In this document: positions 16,470 through 23,928 of the stretch, piece after piece
Numbering within the stretch: position 1 is the first letter of the stretch
How the letters are laid out: every line of letters begins with the position of its first letter
Source: Bdellovibrionales bacterium Ga0074139
Lineage (GTDB): Bacteria > Bdellovibrionota > Bdellovibrionia > Bdellovibrionales > Bdellovibrionaceae
Assembly (NCBI GenBank): GCA_001464795.1
Contig: LNEB01000001.1
Span: forward strand, 1-57,923
DNA: 57,923 nt
Reading direction: 5' to 3'
Program-made: the position numbers and the translations under genes
Notes under the pieces: generated by a model
The model's database searches: none
What the model saw: the letters and a program-made list of their open reading frames with translations, nothing else
Told to the model about the DNA's origin: nothing

Positions 16470-19400
16470 TTAGCGCTTAAGACTATTAAGATACTCAAGC
16501 TTTTTTTCAATCCACATTTTTTGACTGCTATCACTTGTTAGACTGAGTGCTTTTTTGTAGTTTTCTTGCGCTAGAACAAGCTCAGGCTTCGAGCTTTCAA
16601 AAATTTTGGCAATAAATAAGGAACCTTCCAAAGTATTTTTAAGCGTTGATTTTTGAATGGATTTTACAGCCCCATCAAAATCACCTGTACGATTTTGAGC
16701 CTCAGCGATCAAAAGTGCCAACTGATGTTTTTCCTTGGTTTCCTTTGGTAAAGAATCCAGAAGATTTAATGCGGGAGTCCAGTCACCAAGATTGGCTAAG
16801 TGTGCTGCTTGCAAAGCTTGAAGATCTGGAGTTTTAAAATTCTTTGAATTGTAAAGACTTAATAATTCACCTGAAACAGAACTCAAATCTTCAATTCGAG
16901 ATAGTGTTCTTACTTTTTGAAATTGGAAAACTTCATTTTTAGGATCAAGTTTTAATGCCTTTTCAATCAGCCAGTAAGATTTTGTTAGCAATTTTGATCT
17001 TTCACTGGATAGTGACAGATAGAAGAGGCCCCAAGCTCTATTGGTGGGCGTATCCGTTAAAGCTAGGGCCTCATTTTCAAAAACTTGATTATTACTATAA
17101 TAACAGTTTCCGATCCATTTTGCGAGCTCTGCTTGTGAAATTTCCTTTTTGTTTTGTTTTGATTCACATTTGTTTTTTGATTTTATAATGGGATCAGGGT
17201 CAGTGTCTATCCATGAATCAGGTATAAACATATCAATGTTGATGGGTTTAATTCCTTCAAAGGCAATAGGTGCTGAATCTTGAGGCTTTAAGTCCAGCCA
17301 GCTGATTTTACCCAGTCCTGTGGACATTGTTTTAGATGCAACCTGAGATAGAATTTTTTTGTTATCTTCAAGTTTTTCTTGAATTGGAATTGTGATTTTA
17401 GCTATTTCGCTTCGCAGAGTTTTTTGATCCTCTTCTGATATTGTAGCGGGTAGGGGCATGGTATTCAAAGATGAAATATAGTGATTGTAACAACGATCAA
17501 GACCTTCCAATATTTCCACAGTCATTTTTGGATCTTGGGTCATTTTTGAAGCTGAATTGTAAGCGGTTAATGCTTTATCTAGTTTTTCAGTTTTAATATT
17601 AAGCACGATAGAAAGCCGGTCCTCTTGGCTTACCTTTACACTTTGACTTAAAAACTCTTGTTCAAGAATTCGGGCCTGAATGATTCTGGCCGGAGCTCTG
17701 TCATTCATGCTTGAATCTCTGGACATGGCTTTTGTGGCCGTTTGAAAGGCCTGTGAATATTGTTTTTTGTTGAATTGATCTTGAGCCAAATTGGTCCAAA
17801 ATTGAGTCGCATAGGGTTCTTGCCCAAGATCCACTAAGCTTTGAATGTATTTTTTAAATTCTGGGGATTGCTTTTCACTCTCTTCGAATGAATTCATATA
17901 CTGGCTTTGTAGTTGCTTTTTTTCTTCGCCTTTAGAGTTTTTCATTAAGTCTAAAATCATTTTTCGAGCTTCTGTTTTTTTGCCTTCCAGTAAATTCAGT
18001 TCAATTATAAGATCTTGAAGTTTTCGCAGATCTTTGGGGTTTGTTTTTACGATCTTTTGATAAGCGCTTAAAGCGTCTGGAATTCGGCCAATGGCAAAGT
18101 AAGAATTAGCACTTTCTCGAATGGCATCTAAGGATCTTTTGTCCTCTGGGTACAGGCTAGCAAATTCATTGGAAAGATCAGCGCCTTTCAATGTAAAACC
18201 ATCAGCATAGGCTAGTGACAGGGCCTGCCAAAGGGCTTCTTTAGAAAGTCCACTTTTCGGATGTGTTTTTCTAAAATCTAAAAGTTGTTCTGAAACTTGT
18301 ATTTTAGATTGTGTGTTTAAATTTCTTTGAACTTCAGAATAGTGAGCTTCTTCAAAAATTTTCTGTAAGTTCTCGGTCCTGGTAGGGACCTTAGATTCTT
18401 TTAAGAATTGAGAGGCTTGAATTTTTAAATTCGTAAAATCTTTTCTGAAGTTGAGAATATCAAGCATGAGATCCTGGGCTTTAAGCTTAATTTCTTGAGA
18501 TTTGCTTTGGGATAACAAGGGTTTTAAATAGTCTTCGGCGGCTTTGTCTTGATTGGATTCGTACTCAGAAATTGCCACTTGCAATTGCACAGGTAGGCTA
18601 TGAACACCTTGAGGGTGTTTTTGAATATATAGAAGTGATAGCTCTTTTATCTTTTTATGCTTTTCAGGAGTCTTTTTAATTTCAATGCTTTTTTGCATAC
18701 TAAAAAGGGCTGCGTAATTAGAATCATGGGTGATAGCTGCATCTGTAGAAGTTTTTCCCACAAGTTCGTACTCGGAGCTGGCCTCATCGTATTGTTTGAG
18801 TTGAAATAAAAGCTCTGCTAATGCAAAACGAGTTTTAAAATCTGGCTTTTCGGGATCATCACCCTTTAAAACCAGTCTTAGTGATTTCTCAGTTAGTTTT
18901 GAAAACTCTGTATGAGCTTTATTTTTAGTCCAGATGTCCCACCATTTTTTAGCGATCTCCAAACTCGTTTTTCTAAAATCTGATTGGCAAGTTTCTGTGG
19001 CAAATGCAGGCTCTAGTTTAGCTTTCCAAATGGAATTGGTTTCGCAAAGCTTCGAGGCTTTTTCTAGATTCAGCAAAACCTCATCCCGCTTTTTTAAGTT
19101 CTCATTGGCCGTAACAAGTGTCATGTAGGACTTAACTAGATAAGGATGGTTTTTTTCTTTATCAATGAATTCATTCAGAAAGATATGAATCTCTTTTTCC
19201 CGGTTGTAGGCTGAATACAGCTTTGCCAGTGAACTCATGGATTCACCAAGTTCTTCATTAGAAGTGATTTTCTTAAAAAAGCTGTAAACTTCATTGGGCT
19301 TGATGGTATCACCCACAAACAAAACAATATCTCGTAAAGCTTCTTTTCTTAAATTATAAGATCTGTTTTGCTCTAGCTTTAAAGGATTTTTTTCAATCAC

Positions 19401-20120
19401 TTCGACTAATTTTTGAATGGCTTCATCAGAAAGTTTAAGGTTATAAAGTGTCCATGCTAATTTATAAGAGCCGTAGGAATAAACACGGCTATTAGGAAAG
19501 CGTTCAATATTTTCAAAACTTGTTTTAGCTTCACGAAATCGGCCTTGTTCATACAGTAATTCACCAAGAGCAATCAGAGCATCAGGAATAAGACTAGAAT
19601 TGGGATACAAATCCAAAAGTTTTTTGTATAAAACTTCTGATCTTTTCATTTCATTTAATAATTGAGACGCAAAAGCATTATTAAATAGAACAGCATCCAT
19701 TTGATCAAATTTGGGAAATCGTTTTTCAATGTCGCTATAGGTTGCTGATGCTTTTCGAATCCAGTCTTTACCTTTTTGCGGAGGGATCGGCACCGATGAC
19801 AGCTGTTTGGTTTTTGCATCCTGAAACAAATCAAAAAATCGACCTGTCTTTGATTTTCGCATATAAAGTTCAGCTAAACGGTAAAGTAAATCAGGCTCCT
19901 GAGCCGTTCCTTTGTTTCGTTTAAGCAAAGATTGAAGGCTAACAAGGGCTTTATCCTCGGCTCTTGCAATCATGAGCTCTGAGGTCACTTGCTTTTTTTC
20001 ATTAATGGATTCATCAGTGCTGTTGATTTTGAGCTCTGGCAGTAGACCTTTTTTATCGTCAGACTGGGCAAAAGTAGAACTGCTAATAAAGAATGTAAGA
20101 AGTAGGGTGGTTTTCGTCAT
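16470..20120 (-). CDS. Giant periplasmic TPR protein (GltD/AgmU-like)
   Basis: A 1216-residue protein with a signal peptide (residues 1-18, 'TKTTLLLTFFISSSTFAQ'). After it come many TPR-type helical repeats through most of the length, such as 'PDLLYRLAELYMRKSK', 'PDALIALGELLYEQGRFREAKTSFENIERFPNS', 'SYGSYKLAWTLYNLKLSDEAIQKLVEVI' and 'ANSYFAIGRIPDALSAYQKIVKTNPKD'. No enzymatic motif was seen. The Myxococcus gliding complex includes a giant periplasmic TPR protein (GltD/AgmU), and the operon position behind TolQ-TolR-TolR supports that comparison. A general Tol-associated TPR protein is the alternative. The gene follows the second TolR gene after 27 bp. Structural scaffold role is inferred. Confidence 0.78.
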   Translation of the reverse strand: MTKTTLLLTFFISSSTFAQSDDKKGLLPELKINSTDESINEKKQVTSELMIARAEDKALVSLQSLLKRNKGTAQEPDLLYRLAELYMRKSKTGRFFDLFQDAKTKQLSSVPIPPQKGKDWIRKASATYSDIEKRFPKFDQMDAVLFNNAFASQLLNEMKRSEVLYKKLLDLYPNSSLIPDALIALGELLYEQGRFREAKTSFENIERFPNSRVYSYGSYKLAWTLYNLKLSDEAIQKLVEVIEKNPLKLEQNRSYNLRKEALRDIVLFVGDTIKPNEVYSFFKKITSNEELGESMSSLAKLYSAYNREKEIHIFLNEFIDKEKNHPYLVKSYMTLVTANENLKKRDEVLLNLEKASKLCETNSIWKAKLEPAFATETCQSDFRKTSLEIAKKWWDIWTKNKAHTEFSKLTEKSLRLVLKGDDPEKPDFKTRFALAELLFQLKQYDEASSEYELVGKTSTDAAITHDSNYAALFSMQKSIEIKKTPEKHKKIKELSLLYIQKHPQGVHSLPVQLQVAISEYESNQDKAAEDYLKPLLSQSKSQEIKLKAQDLMLDILNFRKDFTNLKIQASQFLKESKVPTRTENLQKIFEEAHYSEVQRNLNTQSKIQVSEQLLDFRKTHPKSGLSKEALWQALSLAYADGFTLKGADLSNEFASLYPEDKRSLDAIRESANSYFAIGRIPDALSAYQKIVKTNPKDLRKLQDLIIELNLLEGKKTEARKMILDLMKNSKGEEKKQLQSQYMNSFEESEKQSPEFKKYIQSLVDLGQEPYATQFWTNLAQDQFNKKQYSQAFQTATKAMSRDSSMNDRAPARIIQARILEQEFLSQSVKVSQEDRLSIVLNIKTEKLDKALTAYNSASKMTQDPKMTVEILEGLDRCYNHYISSLNTMPLPATISEEDQKTLRSEIAKITIPIQEKLEDNKKILSQVASKTMSTGLGKISWLDLKPQDSAPIAFEGIKPINIDMFIPDSWIDTDPDPIIKSKNKCESKQNKKEISQAELAKWIGNCYYSNNQVFENEALALTDTPTNRAWGLFYLSLSSERSKLLTKSYWLIEKALKLDPKNEVFQFQKVRTLSRIEDLSSVSGELLSLYNSKNFKTPDLQALQAAHLANLGDWTPALNLLDSLPKETKEKHQLALLIAEAQNRTGDFDGAVKSIQKSTLKNTLEGSLFIAKIFESSKPELVLAQENYKKALSLTSDSSQKMWIEKKLEYLNSLKR

Positions 20121-20147
20121 ATTGAAAGCAGTCCTTATCTATGTCAT

Positions 20148-20642
20148 TTAATTTCCTAAGACTGTTACAAGCTTGACTTGGGGAAATCCTGCCATACTAG
20201 CCGTGTACATAATTTTTCTTAAAGTTTGGTAGGGAAGGTCTTGATCGGCTTGTAACATAATTTGATTTTTTTCATCTTTTTTAATATTAGGATCTTGTGC
20301 AATGATTTGTAATTCTTTAAAAAGTGGCTGAATAAAGTTTGTGTCTTGAGGGTCAATGTCGGTAGATGCAATATCTCGGTTGTTAATAGTGGCCACTAAT
20401 TTTTCTCCCACCTTAATACCTGTTTTACTGACTGAAATTTGCAAAGACATAATAGGATTTTTATAACTATTGGATGTTGGTAGTGCTAAGTCTGCATCAG
20501 TTTTGATTTCTACTGATGTAGCGGCAAAATTTTGTAGTAAAAATACAAGCATCAGCGTGAACATGTCAGTCATTGATGTGATGTTTAATGTGAAAGACGA
20601 ATTGTTTTTAATATTCAGGTCTTTTTTTAATTTTCGTCCCAT
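20148..20642 (-). CDS. ExbD/TolR-family protein with intact proton-site aspartate (AglQ/AglS-like)
   Basis: Bitopic inner-membrane protein: basic N-terminus, one transmembrane helix (about residues 19-40), periplasmic domain to residue 164. The helix start 'LNITSMTDMFTLMLVFLLQNF' aligns with the ExbD/TolR signature and keeps the conserved aspartate (D26), which carries the proton in the stator pore. The periplasmic part contains 'ISVSKTGIKVGEKLV' and 'LQADQDLPYQTLRKIMYTASMAGFPQVKLVTV', the typical TolR fold end. It starts 1 bp after the stop of the first TolR-like gene, so the two are translationally coupled. With the TolQ-like protein it should form a proton-driven motor. Confidence 0.88.
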   Translation of the reverse strand: MGRKLKKDLNIKNNSSFTLNITSMTDMFTLMLVFLLQNFAATSVEIKTDADLALPTSNSYKNPIMSLQISVSKTGIKVGEKLVATINNRDIASTDIDPQDTNFIQPLFKELQIIAQDPNIKKDEKNQIMLQADQDLPYQTLRKIMYTASMAGFPQVKLVTVLGN

Positions 20643-20643
20643 C

Positions 20644-21177
20644 TTAACCTTCCATCATATTCACAAAGATAATTTCGGGAAACATGTAATCAGTCATAAT
20701 TTCTTGACCTGATTTTTCATCTTTAACAGGAAATCGAACATCAGAGCTTCGACTGCGACGAGCCTCATCCATCACGTGTACTACTTCTTTGTAAGTCACT
20801 TTTGCATCAGGTGAGAAATCAATTTTAAAAATATCGGGATTTTTTTTCTTTATTTCTTGAAGCAATCCATGAAGTTTGGGTCTATCAATTTTTGCCTCTA
20901 AAGGGTCAACAGTAAAGGTTGATTTAGCACCGTTGATGTCGATAGTAATTGTGACCTTACGATTACCATCAACCTCTAAAAGAAGATTTTTTTTATTCTC
21001 ATCAACTTGTTTTTGAATAGCTTGTGTCACGGCTTGAGGTAGCTCAGTGTCGATGACCATGGCTTGCATGAAGGCACTTGAAAGCAACAAGACAGGTATG
21101 AGCTTCATCATCACAGCAAGGAGTGACGCAAGATCAACTTCAAAATCTGATGTTCTTTGTATATTGAGTTTCTTCAT
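20644..21177 (-). CDS. ExbD/TolR-family protein lacking the conserved membrane aspartate
   Basis: Same plan as its neighbour: cytoplasmic N-terminus, one transmembrane helix (about residues 14-38), periplasmic domain ending in 'VTYKEVVHVMDEARR' and 'FPEIIFVNMMEG'. Aligning the helix start 'FEVDLASLLAVMMKLIPVLLL' with the family puts alanine (A21) where the proton-carrying aspartate belongs. An acidic residue is found six positions earlier (D15), and Lys25 and Pro28 sit within the helix. It may be a structural partner in a heteromeric TolR pair; Myxococcus also uses two TolR-like proteins (AglQ, AglS). It lies 16 bp after the TolQ-like gene. Function inferred from family and position. Confidence 0.82.
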   Translation of the reverse strand: MKKLNIQRTSDFEVDLASLLAVMMKLIPVLLLSSAFMQAMVIDTELPQAVTQAIQKQVDENKKNLLLEVDGNRKVTITIDINGAKSTFTVDPLEAKIDRPKLHGLLQEIKKKNPDIFKIDFSPDAKVTYKEVVHVMDEARRSRSSDVRFPVKDEKSGQEIMTDYMFPEIIFVNMMEG

Positions 21178-21193
21178 GCGTGCTCACACTTCT

Positions 21194-21910
21194 TTAAGAT
21201 ACTTTTGTGTTAGGAGAAGGAGGGGCTCCGGTGGATGAAACTTTTACGGGAGCATCCGGGAATATATTCGTGCGGTTCAAGGTTGGAATATGAGAGCCTG
21301 TTAAGATCTCAGTTAATTTTCCACATTTTTCCTGAAGCTGCTCAAGAAGTTCATTTTGTCTGGCAAATAAAAATGAGTAAGCGACCATGGCAGGAATCGC
21401 AACAGCTAAACCTAAGGCTGTCGTATAAAGAGAAACGGAAATACCAGTCGCAAGAAGTTGTTGCTTTGTAGCAGGATCGGCTTGAGCAACGGCTTGGAAG
21501 GAAAGAATCAATCCATAAATGGTACCTAATAGACCTAATTGTGTGGCCACGTTGGCGAGCATTGAAAGATAGTGAAGACGTCTTGTGTAAAGGGGCACAG
21601 CTTCGTTCAAAGCAATGTCATGGGATTGAAAAATTGTTTCATCATCCCGGTCCGCTTTTTCTAGAATTGTTTTAAAAGCTTTGGCCATGGGCTTTTTATC
21701 CATTTGGTTGCATACCACTATGGCTTCATCAATTTTTTTAGCAAGTATCAGGTTTTGGATTTTATTCATGAACTGATCGGCATCAATTCCATAGGAAATA
21801 TAAAGGGCCTTGGCTCGTTCAGCTACTAATGCAAATGAAACAACTCCGGTGATGAGAATCACCCATCCCATGAATCCAGCTTCTGTAATAAAACCTACAA
21901 ATCCGCCCAT
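21194..21910 (-). CDS. MotA/TolQ/ExbB-family proton-channel protein (AglR-like)
   Basis: Three-helix inner-membrane protein forming the pentameric ring around TolR/ExbD proteins. An N-terminal helix (residues 12-30) is followed by a cytoplasmic loop with 'ALYISYGIDADQFMNKIQNLI'. The conserved pair of helices contains 'LANVATQLGLLGTIYGLILSF' and 'GISVSLYTTALGLAVAIPAMVAYSFL', with the Thr and Gly/Pro pattern of the family. A disordered Pro/Ser tail ends the 238-residue protein. AGGAGG lies 4 bp ahead of the ATG, the strongest site in the operon, suggesting high expression. It is followed directly by two TolR-like genes, the AglR-Q-S order. Confidence 0.9.
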   Translation of the reverse strand: MGGFVGFITEAGFMGWVILITGVVSFALVAERAKALYISYGIDADQFMNKIQNLILAKKIDEAIVVCNQMDKKPMAKAFKTILEKADRDDETIFQSHDIALNEAVPLYTRRLHYLSMLANVATQLGLLGTIYGLILSFQAVAQADPATKQQLLATGISVSLYTTALGLAVAIPAMVAYSFLFARQNELLEQLQEKCGKLTEILTGSHIPTLNRTNIFPDAPVKVSSTGAPPSPNTKVS

Positions 21911-21943
21911 AATTCCTCCTCAAATTAGAATCATCAACTGTAA

Positions 21944-22516
21944 CTATGACTTGACCACTTTTGTAATCTGGTCGAGTCCATCTGGCTGCACTTGGAGAAA
22001 ACGTACGGCGTATTGCAAAGCAGATTTGGTATTTAACCTTTGTTTCGTAAAGTTTTTTCGGACAACCTGAGCCAAAACTTTAAAACCATTATGAAAAGTT
22101 GCACTTTCGTTGAAATGAATCACCACTTGGTCATCAGGTAGAAGCAGGGGGGTGTTGATCAGCACCAGGGCTCCATTTTCAGAAATGGATGTGCATTCAC
22201 CATCAAAGAAAACTGTCCCATTATGACCCAGGACTGGACTGCTGACATCTTTTCTAGCCGCTTCACGTTTTGAAAATTCATTTCTTAAAACTTCATTTTC
22301 ACGGATTAATAAAGCTAGGCGATCTTTTGAAAAGTCAGCACATTCGCCCAGCATTTGCCAAGCTTCTAAGTGCGGGGCCCAGACGTAATTGTAATCTTGG
22401 ATTTCGTGATTTTGGACCATACGAATCATCACTCCGTATTCGTAAGGTCCATATTGAGTTTCGCCTCTTAAGATGTACCAGTTCTTTAATTCTAAGTTTA
22501 CTTGTGAATAATTCAT
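21944..22516 (-). CDS. GYF_2-PilZ two-domain cytoplasmic protein
   Basis: No signal peptide or membrane segment. Residues 12-56 match the GYF_2 domain: 'WYILRGETQYGPYEYGVMIRMV...W.PHLEAWQML', a module that binds proline-rich peptides. After a helix (62-82) comes a PilZ domain with both c-di-GMP motifs: R84-x-x-x-R88, and S110-x-S112-x-x-G115 (Ser in place of Asp/Asn). The barrel ends at 'ALQYAVRFLQVQPDGLDQI'. The start at 22516 (third codon of the ORF) has GAGG upstream. In Myxococcus, GltJ carries a GYF domain that contacts cytosolic regulators. A GYF fused to PilZ inside this operon suggests c-di-GMP control of the motor, which is inference. Confidence 0.8.
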   Translation of the reverse strand: MNYSQVNLELKNWYILRGETQYGPYEYGVMIRMVQNHEIQDYNYVWAPHLEAWQMLGECADFSKDRLALLIRENEVLRNEFSKREAARKDVSSPVLGHNGTVFFDGECTSISENGALVLINTPLLLPDDQVVIHFNESATFHNGFKVLAQVVRKNFTKQRLNTKSALQYAVRFLQVQPDGLDQITKVVKS

Positions 22517-22534
22517 GCCCACCCTCTGATTGAA

Positions 22535-23638
22535 TTACAGTAATGTTTTAGGATCATATGTGATTGAGATACTTGAATCAGCTGACAATGAAGTTGCGTA
22601 CTCGGGTGCAAAGCGAACAACATTAGTTGCTGCTTCATAAGCCCAAGTTGTACTTCCACTGGCAACAACCGCACCGTCAATTTTAACGACTATGGAATTA
22701 GCAATGGGCTCACGGTCCAATTCAAACACGGCAGCCGCAGTTAATACTGAATCTTTAATGTTTTGTAATACAGTGCTGAAGTTCGCACACAAGCTGTTTT
22801 TCGATCCACCCGTTGCATCGGCTAAAGCATCATATCGCTGTTGAATTTTCTGTGAAGAGTCACCTAAAGCAGCCAAGCAAGCAGCATCACGAATTGAGAT
22901 ATTACTCACTTGGTATTTGTCTCTTCTGTTTTCACTTGTGGCGCCAGTTAAAGTATCCAGCTGAGTCACATAGCTACTAACAGGAATTAAATTAGGATTC
23001 GTGTAGGATTCATTGAGGCTTGAGCTTGTTGATGAAAAATCATCTTCATCGCTTACGATAATAATCGATAAAAACGCTGCACTTCTGCGAAAGTCAGAAT
23101 TCGTTCCCAAATTCAAAGACCGCATCATGCTCGAAAAAGCTCTCTCATCGCCGTAACCCTGGGTTCCCACTCTAATATTAGTGGTAAAAACTGAATTGAG
23201 TGACAATGTGTCTTTGTTCATCACAAAAACTCCACTGTCTGTATTTGCTCCCTGGGGATTATAGCTTGGGTTAAACTGAGCAGCTCGGTTACCTGTTCTC
23301 CAACGGGGGCTATAGAAAGCGTTACCGTTGTACTGTGTGTACCAAGTGTCTGAAGTGGTCACAGCCATTCTAAAATCGTAACGTAAAGTAACGAAGTCTT
23401 GGATGAATGAGTTAAAGTTAGAGGCTAAGTTATTTTGTGATGAATTCATGGATCCTGAATTATCGACCACCCATAAAATATCAATAGGACGGGGCTGAGT
23501 ACTTAAAGAAACTTTGAAGTTCTCTTCAGTGGCTGCAATGGATATTCCTCCACCGGACTTATCACATGCTGTGAGTCCCATAAGTAGAGTCGAGAATAAA
23601 GCGATCTTGCTTAATTGTCTCTTCATTGAGTTATCCAT
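22535..23638 (-). CDS. VWA-domain lipoprotein (CglB-like), first gene of the Glt-like operon
   Basis: Lipoprotein signal with a good lipobox L-T-A-C, modified cysteine C25, and aspartate at +2. A von Willebrand A domain follows, with the metal site D59-x-S61-x-S63 ('VVDNSGSM') and 'IIIVSDEDDFS' for the later MIDAS aspartate. A C-terminal beta-rich segment starts around 'EPIANSIVVKIDGAVV'. The ORF reads 30 codons further, but the ATG at 23638 has GGGAGG 6 bp ahead. In Myxococcus, CglB is a VWA lipoprotein adhesin of gliding focal adhesions, so this gene beside motor genes is a strong parallel. The +2 Asp would favour inner-membrane retention by E. coli rules, an oddity for an adhesin. Confidence 0.83.
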   Translation of the reverse strand: MDNSMKRQLSKIALFSTLLMGLTACDKSGGGISIAATEENFKVSLSTQPRPIDILWVVDNSGSMNSSQNNLASNFNSFIQDFVTLRYDFRMAVTTSDTWYTQYNGNAFYSPRWRTGNRAAQFNPSYNPQGANTDSGVFVMNKDTLSLNSVFTTNIRVGTQGYGDERAFSSMMRSLNLGTNSDFRRSAAFLSIIIVSDEDDFSSTSSSLNESYTNPNLIPVSSYVTQLDTLTGATSENRRDKYQVSNISIRDAACLAALGDSSQKIQQRYDALADATGGSKNSLCANFSTVLQNIKDSVLTAAAVFELDREPIANSIVVKIDGAVVASGSTTWAYEAATNVVRFAPEYATSLSADSSISITYDPKTLL

Positions 23639-23928
23639 TTTCTTCCTCCCGGTTTGAACTTCAGTAGTTAAGAGTGATTGAAGTTCGACGTGCTTTAAAC
23701 TAGTTTGTAGCCATTCAAGTGAAAGCAAAAGAAGAGGCGCTAAGTGTTTGAAATGATCTTTGTTTTTAAGGTTTTTCTCGGGATGAGGCAGGCTAAGTCA
23801 TTGAAATCTTTTAATGCAAAAAAAAAAGAGAAAAAAAACTTTTTTCAGTCGTCTAGGTTATGGTCAGAATATCAAGAATTGAACTTTCGAATTTGGAATT
23901 TTTCGCACAAGTCTTAGACACTTTCTAA
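23639..23928. other. 290-bp intergenic region: promoter region of the Glt-like operon
   Basis: No ORF of note. It holds homopolymer A/T tracts at about 23817-23846 (poly-A on the plus strand, poly-T on the minus), the 15-bp repeat at 23783-23797, and the Shine-Dalgarno GGGAGG before the VWA gene. The T-tract with a short AAAAAAG/CTTTTTT inverted repeat could end the SDR transcript. No convincing -35/-10 pair was identified. Confidence 0.5.
23783..23797 (-). repeat. 15-bp repeat, copy B, upstream of the VWA lipoprotein gene
   Basis: Minus-strand CTTAGCCTGCCTCAT, identical to copy A at 16403-16417. It lies 144 bp before the start codon at 23638 and just downstream of the A/T tracts. The flanks differ from copy A except for a shared TTTCAAT a short distance upstream. 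Confidence 0.6.

Noticed and set aside
16352-16534. 60-residue minus-strand open frame spanning the end of the giant TPR gene and the gap
   Set aside because: It is a shadow of the TPR gene's last codons continued into the intergenic region, with no ribosome-binding site.
23817-23846. Poly-A/poly-T tracts considered as a replication origin or DnaA-rich region
   Set aside because: No DnaA boxes or clustered 9-mers are seen, and the tracts fit an AT-rich promoter or transcript end.
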